Positions 37,524 to 46,209 of a DNA stretch of 64,000 bases are shown one piece after another. The notes beneath the pieces were generated by a model. The model saw only the letters and a program-made list of their open reading frames with translations. It was not told where the DNA came from and ran no database searches. Position 1 is the stretch's first letter; every line of letters begins with the position of its first letter. Position numbers and translations under genes: made by a program. Location: the NCBI GenBank assembly GCA_963713275.1, contig CAVQLG010000020.1:1-64000 (forward strand). Reading direction: 5' to 3'. This DNA comes from CAIWHR01 sp963713275. GTDB taxonomy: Bacteria; Pseudomonadota; Gammaproteobacteria; Burkholderiales; Casimicrobiaceae.

Positions 37524-38110
37524 GACCGCCTGCATCGCGCGGCTTCACGCTGGTCGAGATCCTGATCGCGCTCGCGATCCTGGCCATCATCACGACCCTT
37601 GGCTATCGGGCCTTGTCGGCGCTGGCGGACAGCGAAGTCCAGCTGTCCACCGAGGCGCTGCGCTGGCGCACGCTGGATGCCTTCTTTGCCCGCATCGAGG
37701 CCGACCTGCGGCAGGCGCTGCCGCGCGAAGCGCGTGCCGGTGCTGTCCGCGAGCCCGCGTGGCTGGCCGATGTCGACCGCAGCGGCAGCAGCGAACTGGA
37801 GATCTCCCGCGCCGGACCGGAGTTCTCCGCCGACCCCGGCGCCGCGGGGCAGCGCATCGGCTACCGGCTCGAGCACGATACGCTCGAGGTGCTGTACTGG
37901 CCCCGCCTCGACCGGCCGGCTGGCGCCCTGCCGACTCGCCACGCGCTGGCCCAGGGGATCGCCACGTTCCGGCTGCGCTTTCTCGACGCCGCCGGCGGCT
38001 GGATCGAGCGCTGGCCGGCGGCGAACGAGCCCGCGCTGCCGCGCGCCGTGCGGATCGAGCTGACCCTGGTCGACGGCGCCGAGGTTTCGCGCCTGCTGGC
38101 GCTGCAATGA
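37520..38110 (+). CDS. gspJ: type II secretion minor pseudopilin GspJ
   Basis: A 196-residue minor pseudopilin. Cleavage motif SRG-FTLVEILIALAILAII, then ALRWRTLDAFFARIEADLRQ and the GspJ-type strands LEHDTLEVLYWPRLDR and GIATFRLRFLDAAGGWIERW. It overlaps gspI and gspK by four bases each. Confidence 0.9.
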   Translation: MRPPASRGFTLVEILIALAILAIITTLGYRALSALADSEVQLSTEALRWRTLDAFFARIEADLRQALPREARAGAVREPAWLADVDRSGSSELEISRAGPEFSADPGAAGQRIGYRLEHDTLEVLYWPRLDRPAGALPTRHALAQGIATFRLRFLDAAGGWIERWPAANEPALPRAVRIELTLVDGAEVSRLLALQ

Positions 38111-39039
38111 CGGCCGTGCCCGCGCCCGCGTCGCGCCGCGCCGGGGCAGCGATCCTTCTCGCGATGTTGCTGTCGGCCATGGCCGCAGCCGTCGCGGTCA
38201 CGGTGTTCGCCGACCAGCGCCGCTGGGCCGAGACGGTGCTCCACCGGCGCGACCAGGTCCAGGCGCAGGCATTGGCGCTGGCCGGCGTCCAGTGGGCGCG
38301 GCAGATCCTGCACGACGACGCGCGCCGGAGCGTCATCGATCATCTGGGCGAGCCCTGGGCGATCCCGCTGCCGGCGATCCCGGTCGAGAGCGGCGAGGTC
38401 CGCGGCGGAATCGTCGACGCCCAGTCGCGACTGAACCTCAACGCCCTCGGCACGACCGGAGCGACCAGCGCCGCCGAACGGGTGCGGCTGCAGCGGCTCT
38501 TCGCCGGGCGCGGCGGCCCGCTCGCCGCCCTCGACGCCATTGCCGACTGGGTCGACGCCGACACGACACCGCGGCCGGACGGCGCCGAAGATCCCCACTA
38601 CCTTGCGCTGGCACCCGCCGCGGTTGCCGCCGACTTGCCCGTCCTGCGCACCGCCGAACTGCTCGCCGTCCGTGGCGTGACCGAGGCGAACCTGGCTGCG
38701 GTTGCGCCCTACGTGTCCGCGCTGCCGGTGAACACCCCACTCAACGTCAATACCGCCGCGCCTGAAGTGCTGGCGACCCTCGTCGACGGCGCCAGCGCAC
38801 AGGGGCTGGCCGGCCTCGTCGCCGGACGGAGCGCGAAGCCGTTCACGACGGTGGCTGAATTCCGTGCCCGCCTTCCCGCGGGCGCGTCGCTGCCGACGGA
38901 CCTCGGGCTTTCCGTGCGCAGCGACTACTTCTATGCCACCGTCGAGGCCCGGCAGGGAACCACGCTCGGTCGCGCCCGCGCGCTGCTCCACCGCCGGCCC
39001 GGAGCGTGGCCGGCGGTGCTCTGGCAGATCGTCGAGTAG
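38107..39039 (+). CDS. gspK: type II secretion minor pseudopilin GspK
   Basis: A 310-residue large minor pseudopilin at the pseudopilus tip. The N-terminus is RRAG-AAILLAMLLSAMAAAV, with the usual GspK deviation from FTLxE. Conserved parts are FADQRRWAETVLHRRDQVQA, DAQSRLNLNAL and two SAM-like segments including NTPLNVNTAAPEVLATL. It follows gspJ with a four-base overlap; gspL starts 108 bp later. Confidence 0.92.
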   Translation: MTAVPAPASRRAGAAILLAMLLSAMAAAVAVTVFADQRRWAETVLHRRDQVQAQALALAGVQWARQILHDDARRSVIDHLGEPWAIPLPAIPVESGEVRGGIVDAQSRLNLNALGTTGATSAAERVRLQRLFAGRGGPLAALDAIADWVDADTTPRPDGAEDPHYLALAPAAVAADLPVLRTAELLAVRGVTEANLAAVAPYVSALPVNTPLNVNTAAPEVLATLVDGASAQGLAGLVAGRSAKPFTTVAEFRARLPAGASLPTDLGLSVRSDYFYATVEARQGTTLGRARALLHRRPGAWPAVLWQIVE

Positions 39040-39146
39040 AATCCGCTCGTGCTGCGCGCCCCGATCTCCCTGCCGTCCTCGAGCGCAGCGCGGCGTTTGG
39101 CAGCGGACGCCGGCGCAGCTGGGGCAACGCCCCTGCGGACGGTTGC

Positions 39147-40430
39147 ATGAGCGCGACGGGCCGCCCCGAGGGCGAGTACCCGAGGGCGCAGCACGAGCCG
39201 ACCCCGGGGCGCGTTCTGCGTGTCCGGTTCATAGCGCAAGCGACCGCGGAGTCGCGCCAGGACTGGGCGCTCTACGACGGCGCTGGCGCGCTGCTCTCCA
39301 ATGGCCGCGACCCTCCCGCGCGCTGGCCGGGCGCCGCACGCGCCGAGGCCGTACTCGACGCCAGGCGGGTCCGCGTCGTCGCCTTGCGGCTGCCGCCGCT
39401 GCCGGCCGCGCGGCTGCGCCCGGCCGCCGCCTTCGCCGTCGAGGATCAGCTCGCCGGCGTCCCGGACGATCAGCACGTGGCGGTATCGGGCCAGGCGGCC
39501 GACGGCACGGTGAGGATCGTCATCGTCGAGCGCGACCTGCTTCGGACGATCGTCGCGATGCCGGGGCCGGGGTTTCCGGCGTGGTCTCGGGTCGTCGCCG
39601 AACCCGAGCTCCTCCCGGCGGCCGAGGATTGGCACTGGTGCGCCGACGACGCGACGCCGGGGCACGCGTTCCTGCGCTTCCCTGACGGCACGGCGATGGC
39701 GACGGCAGCCCCGCCGCCAGACGGCGCGCTGCCGGACGAACTCCTTCGGCTGCTCGCCACGAAACCGGCGCCCGCCACGATCGCAGTTCGCGCGGCCGCG
39801 ACCGAGGCGTGCCTCGCTTCGTGGTCGGCGGCAACCGGGGTGCGCTTCGTCGCCCAGCCGCCCTGGCGCTGGCAGGAGAGCGCTCCTGCGGCGTTCGCCG
39901 CCGCGACCGACGTCCTGCAAGGCGACTTCGCACCTGCCGCCGCGCCGAGCAGCGCTCGCCGATGGCCCGCCTGGCGAAGCGCGGTGGCGCTGGGCCTGGC
40001 CGCCGTCGGCCTGCACGTGACCGCAACGCTTGGCGAGTGGGCGTGGCTCCATTACGACGCCCAGCGCGACGCCGCCGCCTGGCGCAGTCTGGCCGCCAAC
40101 GCGGGCGTTGCCGGGAGCAGCGCGGGCGCCGACCCAGCCCGCGTCGCAATCGAGCGCCGGTTTTCCGACTTGCGCCATGCGAACGGCCTTCCCGCGCCAG
40201 GGGATGCCTTGCCGGTGCTGGCCCGGGCCGCGCCGGCGCTCGCGCGCCTGCCCCGCGGTGCATTGAAGAGCGCGAGCTTCACGGCCGGCGCGTGGACCGT
40301 GGAACTCGGTCCGGTGGAACCCGAGACACTGCGCGAGTTCGATGCCGCCATGAAGGAAGCGGGCTTGCCCGCGCTCATTGCCCGCACGGCCAGCGGAACC
40401 CGGGCGCGGTTCGGAGGATCGGCCTCATGA
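39147..40430 (+). CDS. gspL: type II secretion inner-membrane protein GspL
   Basis: A 427-residue protein: an actin-like cytoplasmic domain (VLRVRFIAQATAESRQDWAL, ARLRPAAAFAVEDQLAGVPD), one transmembrane helix around VALGLAAVGLHVTATLGEWA, and a periplasmic ferredoxin-like domain. The first 20 codons encode SATGRPEGEYPRAQHEPT, related to the repeat at the start of the broken rnfH gene. The natural start could therefore be just downstream, near VLRVRF. GspL links the GspE ATPase to GspM. Confidence 0.85.
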   Translation: MSATGRPEGEYPRAQHEPTPGRVLRVRFIAQATAESRQDWALYDGAGALLSNGRDPPARWPGAARAEAVLDARRVRVVALRLPPLPAARLRPAAAFAVEDQLAGVPDDQHVAVSGQAADGTVRIVIVERDLLRTIVAMPGPGFPAWSRVVAEPELLPAAEDWHWCADDATPGHAFLRFPDGTAMATAAPPPDGALPDELLRLLATKPAPATIAVRAAATEACLASWSAATGVRFVAQPPWRWQESAPAAFAAATDVLQGDFAPAAAPSSARRWPAWRSAVALGLAAVGLHVTATLGEWAWLHYDAQRDAAAWRSLAANAGVAGSSAGADPARVAIERRFSDLRHANGLPAPGDALPVLARAAPALARLPRGALKSASFTAGAWTVELGPVEPETLREFDAAMKEAGLPALIARTASGTRARFGGSAS

Positions 40431-40930
40431 GTCGCGGCGGGGCGCGCCGCCGGGATACCGCAAGCCACCCGTGGCTCGCCCGACGCTCGCGACGGGAACG
40501 CGCGCTGCTGGCCGCGGGAGCGCTGGCGCTCGCGGCTGCCGTTGGCGCGTGGGGAATCTGGCTGCCGCTCACCGCGGATCTTGCGCGCATGCGCAGCGCG
40601 GCGCCGCAATCGCGCGCGGCGCTGGCCGAAGCGAGGCGAATGACGGAGGCGATCCCCGCGCTCGCCCGTACGGCGCGCCCGGCGCCGACCGGACCGGCGC
40701 GCGCAGCGGTCGCACAGGCGGTGGCGAGCCTGTTCGCAGCGGCTCCTGGAATCGAGATCGATGCGCAGGATGACCGCGTTCGGGCGACGTTCCCGGCGGT
40801 GCCGATCGACGCGCTGGTGCGGCTGATCGAGTCGCTGCAGCGCGAGGCGCAGCTGCAACTCGTCGACGCCCGGCTCACCGCCCGCGTCGACCCCGGGAGC
40901 GTTCGCGCGGAGCTCGTCTTCGGCCGTTGA
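40427..40930 (+). CDS. gspM: type II secretion inner-membrane protein GspM
   Basis: A 167-residue protein with a short cytoplasmic N-terminus, a transmembrane helix (RALLAAGALALAAAVGAWGI) and a periplasmic ferredoxin-like domain ending with PIDALVRLIESLQREAQLQL. It overlaps gspL by four bases and gspN by four bases. Assignment rests on size, topology and position as much as on sequence. Confidence 0.85.
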   Translation: MSRGGARRRDTASHPWLARRSRRERALLAAGALALAAAVGAWGIWLPLTADLARMRSAAPQSRAALAEARRMTEAIPALARTARPAPTGPARAAVAQAVASLFAAAPGIEIDAQDDRVRATFPAVPIDALVRLIESLQREAQLQLVDARLTARVDPGSVRAELVFGR

Positions 40931-41712
40931 CGAGGGCCCTGCGACGGCCGCGCCGATCGATGCACGCCCTGCTCCGCGTCTTCGGATTCGCGCTGCTGCT
41001 GGCGTTCGCGTTGCTGGCGCTCGCTCCGGCGGCGATCCTGCAGCCCGTGGTCGAGCGTGCCGGCGGCGGTGCACTCACCCTGCTCGAGGCGCAGGGAACG
41101 CTCTGGGCGGGCACGGGCGCGCTCGCGGCGGGTGGCCAGCGCCTCCCCCTGTCGTGGCAAGTGAGGATGCCGGGCCTGCTGCGCGGCGTGGTCGCCGTGC
41201 AGCTCGGAGCGTCGGACGCGGCGCGCGCGCCGGTGCGCGGACTCGTCACCTTGAGCCCGCGCGGCGTGGCGGCGACCGACGCCGAAATCCGCGTACCGGC
41301 CGCGATGCTGGTCGCGATCGCTCGGCCAGGGGCGCCCCTGCACGTCAGCGGCGAGATCACGGCAACCGTCCCGCGCCTCGAGCGCCACGACGCGGAGTTC
41401 GCCGGCACGGCGGCGCTGCGCTGGCGAAGCGCTGGCATCGACCACGTGTCGGGTCGGCCGGCGCTGGACCTGGGGACGGTTGCGGCGTCGCTGCGCGCGG
41501 CGGGCGACCGCCTTGCCGCCACGATCGATAACGAAGGCGGCGACGTCCACCTGCGGGGCGAGGCAAGCGTCGGTTTCCAGGGCGCGCCGACGCTGGACCT
41601 GCGGGTTACGACCCGCGGCGCGATCGACCCCTCCGCCGCCGCGCTGCTGCACGCGGCCGGTCGCCCGGAGGGCGAAGGGTGGCGGATCACGTGGCCGGCC
41701 CCGGTGCGATGA
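40927..41712 (+). CDS. gspN: type II secretion protein GspN
   Basis: A 261-residue protein with one N-terminal membrane segment (LLRVFGFALLLAFALLALAP) and a periplasmic beta-rich domain with GTLWAGTGALAAGGQRLPLS, typical of GspN. A TTG at 40927 overlapping the gspM stop gives the longest form; an ATG at 40960 (MHALLRVFG) is equally plausible. It ends the gsp operon; the next gene starts by ATGA overlap and may be co-transcribed. Confidence 0.8.
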   Translation: MTRALRRPRRSMHALLRVFGFALLLAFALLALAPAAILQPVVERAGGGALTLLEAQGTLWAGTGALAAGGQRLPLSWQVRMPGLLRGVVAVQLGASDAARAPVRGLVTLSPRGVAATDAEIRVPAAMLVAIARPGAPLHVSGEITATVPRLERHDAEFAGTAALRWRSAGIDHVSGRPALDLGTVAASLRAAGDRLAATIDNEGGDVHLRGEASVGFQGAPTLDLRVTTRGAIDPSAAALLHAAGRPEGEGWRITWPAPVR

Positions 41713-42485
41713 GCCGCGACCGCTCCCGGCGTCGCCCGCGCCAGGCGGAACCGCCCCGGCCACTCGCGGCCGGCCCGGCGCGCGTCGACGCCATCGACGC
41801 CGCGCGCGGTGCGGCGGTCTGCCTGATGATCGCGTACCACTTCTGCTTCGACCTGCGCCACTTCGGCTGGCTCGCGGCCGATTTCGAGCACGATGCGTTC
41901 TGGCTGGCCGCGCGGGCCGCGATCCTGTCCTCGTTTCTCGCGCTCGTGGGCGTGTCGCTGGTCCTTGCGGACCGCGCCGGATTGCCGTCAGCCCGCTTCT
42001 GGCGGCGGCAGGCGAGCGTCGCCGCGTGCGCCGGCGCCGTTTCGCTGGGCAGCTACCTCGTGTTTCCGCGGTCGTTCATCTATTTCGGCGTGTTGCATTG
42101 CATCGTCGTGACCACGCTGCTGGCCCGGCCCCTGGTTCGCCACCCGCGAAGCGCGCTGGTCCTCGGCAGCGCCGCCGTCGCCGTGGGCAACGCCGTGTCG
42201 CACCCGGCGTTCGACCACCTCGCGCTGTCGTTCATCGGGCTGCGCACGGGCAAGCCGCAGACCGAGGACTACGTTCCGCTGCTGCCCTGGACCGGCGTCG
42301 CGTTGCTCGCCGTGGCGGCGGGCGCGAGGTGGCTGACGCCGCAATCCGTCACCCGACTTGCCGCGCTGCGTCCACCCCGGCTGCTCGCGGCGCTGGGCCG
42401 CCACAGCCTGGCCGTCTACATGGCGCACCAGCCCGTGCTGCTTGCCCTGCTCTGGCTCGTTGCACGCGGCGTTTCCCCCGGGTGA
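41709..42485 (+). CDS. DUF1624 / heparan-alpha-glucosaminide acetyltransferase-like membrane protein
   Basis: A 258-residue polytopic membrane protein. The N-terminal signature RVDAIDAARGAAVCLMIAYH FCFD (broken here for length) is that of the DUF1624/YeiB-like acyltransferase group. Several hydrophobic helices follow, for example AILSSFLALVGVSLVLA and YFGVLHCIVVTTLLARPL, and the C-terminal LGRHSLAVYMAHQPVLLALL is conserved. The ATG at 41709 overlaps the gspN stop. The substrate is unknown. Confidence 0.75.
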   Translation: MSRDRSRRRPRQAEPPRPLAAGPARVDAIDAARGAAVCLMIAYHFCFDLRHFGWLAADFEHDAFWLAARAAILSSFLALVGVSLVLADRAGLPSARFWRRQASVAACAGAVSLGSYLVFPRSFIYFGVLHCIVVTTLLARPLVRHPRSALVLGSAAVAVGNAVSHPAFDHLALSFIGLRTGKPQTEDYVPLLPWTGVALLAVAAGARWLTPQSVTRLAALRPPRLLAALGRHSLAVYMAHQPVLLALLWLVARGVSPG

Positions 42486-42543
42486 ACCCGGGTGAACCAC
42501 GCGGCCCGGAGCGCGCTGCCGCACCGCGCCGGTCCGCGCTCGT

Positions 42544-43767
42544 TCAGCGCTGGGTTCCAGGTCCGGGCTTCACGACCGCCGCGGACAGAGCCACCGAGGT
42601 CCCCGCGGGCACCGATTCGCCGGGGCCGCATTCCCTCTCGCCGCGCCTGAGTTCCCTGCCCCCGTTCTCCGCGTCCTTGGCGCGACCCTGCTTCTGCGCG
42701 AGGCGCATCTCGCCGCAACGGGCGTCGATGTCGTCCGGGCTGAGCGCCAGCGCCCGATCGAAGGCGGACCTCGCCTGCGGCAGGCGACCGAGTTCCGCGT
42801 AGAGCCTCCCGATCTGCACCAGGCTCGCGACGTCCTGCGCATCGATCGCCACCGCCTGCTCGTACGCGTGGAGCGCCCGATCCGGCCGACCCGCAGCCTG
42901 TTCCACGCGGCCGAGGTTCGCCCACAGGTCGCCTCGCGTCGGCGCGAGCTGCGCCGCCTTTTCCGCCGCGGCAAGCGCATCGTCGACCTGCCGCAGGTTG
43001 ACATACCCCAGGCTCAGGTACTTCCAGGCGTCCGCGTTAGCCTCTTCCCTGCGCGTCCAGTCGGCCGCGTGCAGCACCAGCACGTTCCAGTTCCCGGCGC
43101 TCGCGAACTCCTGCACTTTCGCCGCGCGCTCGGCGCGCTTCTGCGCCTCGGTTGCCGCGACCACGTCCATCGCCGGCACGGGCGGGCTCTTGAGCGGATC
43201 CGCGCCCACGGTTGCGGCCGCGCCCGCAGGCACGGCGCGGACGGGTGCTGCGGCAAGCGAGGCGGCCGAGTCGTCGCTCGAACCCCACTGCAGCGCGGTG
43301 AAAGCAACGACCGCCGCACACCCGCCGGCCGCAGCGAGCTTCCAGGTGAGCGGCAGCGAGCCGAATCCCCTTCGCTGCCGCGGCGTGACGGCACCGGTCG
43401 ACGCCGTAGCGGCATCCGGAGCCGACGGCAGGCCGGGATCCCCGGCCGGCGAGCCGGGCGTGCGCTCGCGGGCGAGGGGCGCCTGCGGGTCGCGGTCGGC
43501 CAGCCGCAGCGCAGTCGCGCGGGCGCGCAGATAGGCCGCCAGGACCGCAGCCTCGTCGGCGCCCGCCTGGGACGCAGCGCGCACCCAGAGCGGCTGCTCG
43601 ATGTGCCCGCTGTCGTACTCGCGCTTCGCCGCGGACAGGTAGCGGTCCGGCTCCTCCGCAAGCGGCTCAGCCGCGACGGCGGCGACGGCCCCGGTTGCAA
43701 CGCCCCAGCCGGGCTCGCTGGGCGCGGGGGTGGATTCCGATTCGATTTCGACGAGGCGCAGTTCCAT
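42544..43767 (-). CDS. TPR-repeat membrane-anchored protein
   Basis: A 407-residue protein with an acidic N-terminal cytoplasmic region and one transmembrane helix around residues 140-160 (LAAAGGCAAVVAFTALQWG). The C-terminal part carries three to four tetratricopeptide repeats, including DAWKYLSLGYVNLRQVDDAL, GDLWANLGRVEQAAGRPDRA and ASLVQIGRLYAELGRLPQAR. It probably acts as a scaffold for protein contacts. It is convergent with the DUF1624 gene and 161 bp downstream of the acyl-CoA ligase gene. Confidence 0.78.
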   Translation of the reverse strand: MELRLVEIESESTPAPSEPGWGVATGAVAAVAAEPLAEEPDRYLSAAKREYDSGHIEQPLWVRAASQAGADEAAVLAAYLRARATALRLADRDPQAPLARERTPGSPAGDPGLPSAPDAATASTGAVTPRQRRGFGSLPLTWKLAAAGGCAAVVAFTALQWGSSDDSAASLAAAPVRAVPAGAAATVGADPLKSPPVPAMDVVAATEAQKRAERAAKVQEFASAGNWNVLVLHAADWTRREEANADAWKYLSLGYVNLRQVDDALAAAEKAAQLAPTRGDLWANLGRVEQAAGRPDRALHAYEQAVAIDAQDVASLVQIGRLYAELGRLPQARSAFDRALALSPDDIDARCGEMRLAQKQGRAKDAENGGRELRRGERECGPGESVPAGTSVALSAAVVKPGPGTQR

Positions 43768-43928
43768 GGGCGGTGACTGTCAATTGGATGATGACAGGCG
43801 TGCCTTGCAATCCTCGTGCCAGAAACAGCGCTCATGCGGGCGTCGACCGGCCGGTCGCGTCTTTCCTCGAGTCGACGCCAGAGCGCGCCGTGACCGGACG
43901 GGCGGGCGCGCCCCGGCGAACGAGGCGG

Positions 43929-45566
43929 CTACGCGTCGGGCAGCCGGTAGTCGCGGTACTGCTCGCGCAGCTTGAGCTTCTGCAGCTTGCCCGTGGCGGT
44001 GTGCGGGAGCTCGGCGACGAACGTCACGTCGTCGGGCATCCACCACTTCGCGACCTTGCCCTCGAGGAATCCGAGCAGCTCGTCGCGCGTGACCTGCTGC
44101 CCGGCCTTCTTCACCACGATCAGCAGCGGGCGCTCTTGCCACTTCGGGTGCGCGACACCGATCACCGCCGCCTCGCCCACGGCCGGGTGTCCCATCGCGG
44201 CGTTCTCGAGCTCGATCGAGGAGATCCACTCCCCGCCCGACTTGATGAGGTCCTTGCTGCGATCCGTGATCTGCATGTACCCGTCGGGGTCGATCGTCGC
44301 GACGTCGCCCGTGTCGAAGAACCCGTCGGTATCGAGGATCGCGCCGCCTTCGCCGCGGAAATAGCCGCGGGTGATCCACGGTCCGCGCACCAGCAGGTGG
44401 CCGAACGCCACCCCGTCGTGCGGCAGGCGCTTGCCGTCCTCGTCGACGATCTTCATCTCGACGCCGTAGACCGCGCGCCCCTGCTTCGCCTGGACGTCGA
44501 GGCGACCGGCGAGCGGGAGTCCCTTGTGCTTGGGCAAGAGGTTGCACACCGTCCCCATCGGAGACATCTCGGTCATTCCCCAGGCGTGGACGACGACCGC
44601 GCCGAACTTCGTCTCGAAACGTTCGCTCATCGCCCGCGACGCGGCGGACCCGCCGATGACCACGCGCCGCAGCTCGAGATCCCGCTTCGGGTCGAGCCCC
44701 GCGGCGTCGACATGATTGAACAGCATCAGCCAGACGGTCGGCACGCCGAGTGCCAGGGTCACCTTTTCGTCGCGCATCAGATCGTAGACGCTTCTGCCGT
44801 CGAGCGCGGGTCCCGGCAGCACCAGCTTCGCGCCGCACATGGCGCCAGCGTGCGGCGTGCCCCAGGCGTTGACATGGAACATCGGCACGACGACGAGCAC
44901 CGATTCGTGCGCCGAGATGCCCAACCCGTCGACCGTGCACGCCGCGTACGAGTGCAGCACCATCGAGCGGTGCGAGTAGAGCACGCCCTTGGGATGGCCG
45001 GTCGTCCCCGACGTGTAGCACAGCGACGCCGCCACGTCCTCCTCGAGCTCCGGCCATTCGAAATCGCCGTCCTGCGCATCGACGAGTTCTTCGTAGCAAA
45101 GCAGGTTCGGCAGATCGAGCGCCGGCATGTGCGCGCGGTCCGTCATCGCGACGAAGCCGCGAACCGTGGTCATCAGCGGCGCCAGCTTGGCGACGAGCGG
45201 CGCGAAGGAGAGGTCGAAGAACAGGTACTGATCCTCGGCATGATTGACGATGTAGTCGATCTGCTCGGGAAACAGGCGCGGGTTGATCGTGTGCAGCACC
45301 GCCCCCATGCCCGAGACGCCGAAGTAGAGCTCCATGTGCCGGTGGCCATTCCAGGCCAGCGTGCCGATGCGATCGCCGATCTCGACGCCGAGCGCGACCA
45401 GCGCGTTGGCCAGCTGCTTCGAGCGCCGATGGATGTCGCGGTAGGTGCAGCGGTGGATCGGACCTTCGCCGGTCCGCGAGACGATCTCGACGTTCGGATA
45501 ATTGCAGTTGGCGTGCTCGATCAGCGAAGCGATCGACAGCTGCCGGTTCTGCATCAGCGCGTGCAT
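43929..45566 (-). CDS. long-chain fatty-acid--CoA ligase (AMP-forming)
   Basis: A 545-residue adenylate-forming enzyme. The P-loop is CYTSGTTGHPKGVLYSHRSM, A5 is GWGMTEMS-like (HAWGMTEMSPMGTV), the hinge is DTGDVATIDPDGYMQITDRS, and the catalytic Lys lies near the C-terminus in ELPHTATGKLQKLKL. The start at 45566 (MHALMQNRQLSIASLIEHAN) follows a GGAGCTT-type site. It resembles medium/long-chain ligases of the DmdB-like group; the true acyl substrate cannot be read from sequence. Confidence 0.88.
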   Translation of the reverse strand: MHALMQNRQLSIASLIEHANCNYPNVEIVSRTGEGPIHRCTYRDIHRRSKQLANALVALGVEIGDRIGTLAWNGHRHMELYFGVSGMGAVLHTINPRLFPEQIDYIVNHAEDQYLFFDLSFAPLVAKLAPLMTTVRGFVAMTDRAHMPALDLPNLLCYEELVDAQDGDFEWPELEEDVAASLCYTSGTTGHPKGVLYSHRSMVLHSYAACTVDGLGISAHESVLVVVPMFHVNAWGTPHAGAMCGAKLVLPGPALDGRSVYDLMRDEKVTLALGVPTVWLMLFNHVDAAGLDPKRDLELRRVVIGGSAASRAMSERFETKFGAVVVHAWGMTEMSPMGTVCNLLPKHKGLPLAGRLDVQAKQGRAVYGVEMKIVDEDGKRLPHDGVAFGHLLVRGPWITRGYFRGEGGAILDTDGFFDTGDVATIDPDGYMQITDRSKDLIKSGGEWISSIELENAAMGHPAVGEAAVIGVAHPKWQERPLLIVVKKAGQQVTRDELLGFLEGKVAKWWMPDDVTFVAELPHTATGKLQKLKLREQYRDYRLPDA

Positions 45567-46209
45567 GAGAAGCTCCTTCCGGGTGGGTTGCCGTGCGGGC
45601 GCGAGGGCTCGGGCGGACGGGTCAGCCCACGCGCCGGGCGTCGGCGGCACGCGTGAGCGAGCAACGACCGATCGCGCACGCCTGCGGCAGCTTGCCCGAT
45701 GTCGGGCCGTTGCATGTGAGGAACGGTATTCACATTGGCGCCTTCCGCGCCGCGGGTCAGGCGCGCGAACGAGTCACCGGCGATCATGCCACGATTGCGG
45801 AATCGTCGGAACGGCGGCGCGCGCGGCACCGGCGGGCGCCGAAGGACCCGCTCGCGGGACGTCGCTGCGCCTTCCCGCGCAGATGCCTTTGCGCGCCGCG
45901 GGCGCCTTCCCGCAAGACCGGGCCTTCGCCGACGGAGTCTCCGCAGGGCCGTTTGGACAATCGCCCCGCGACGCGCGCAAAGGCGAGGCATCCGAAGCGG
46001 TCCGGAAGGCGCTGCGCGCCGCTGTTGTCCGCGAGCGCGGGAGACAAGCGCGCAGCCATCCTGCGCGGAAAGGCAGGTCGGTGTCCACGGTTGGGTTCTG
46101 GCGCACGCCGTGGGTTCGCGCAGGGCGAGCGGTTTCATCCGGACTTACGGATCGTCGCGTGCCGCGCGGGCCTTCGCACGGCAGGCGAGCGAGGTGCCCG
46201 TCGGCGGCG
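45567..46209. other. 643-bp gap without a recognisable gene
   Basis: Several open frames exist on both strands, but all are Arg-rich and repeat-free with no family resemblance, and none has a convincing start. The first 160 bp should hold the ligase promoter. Nothing else is seen. Confidence 0.5.
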
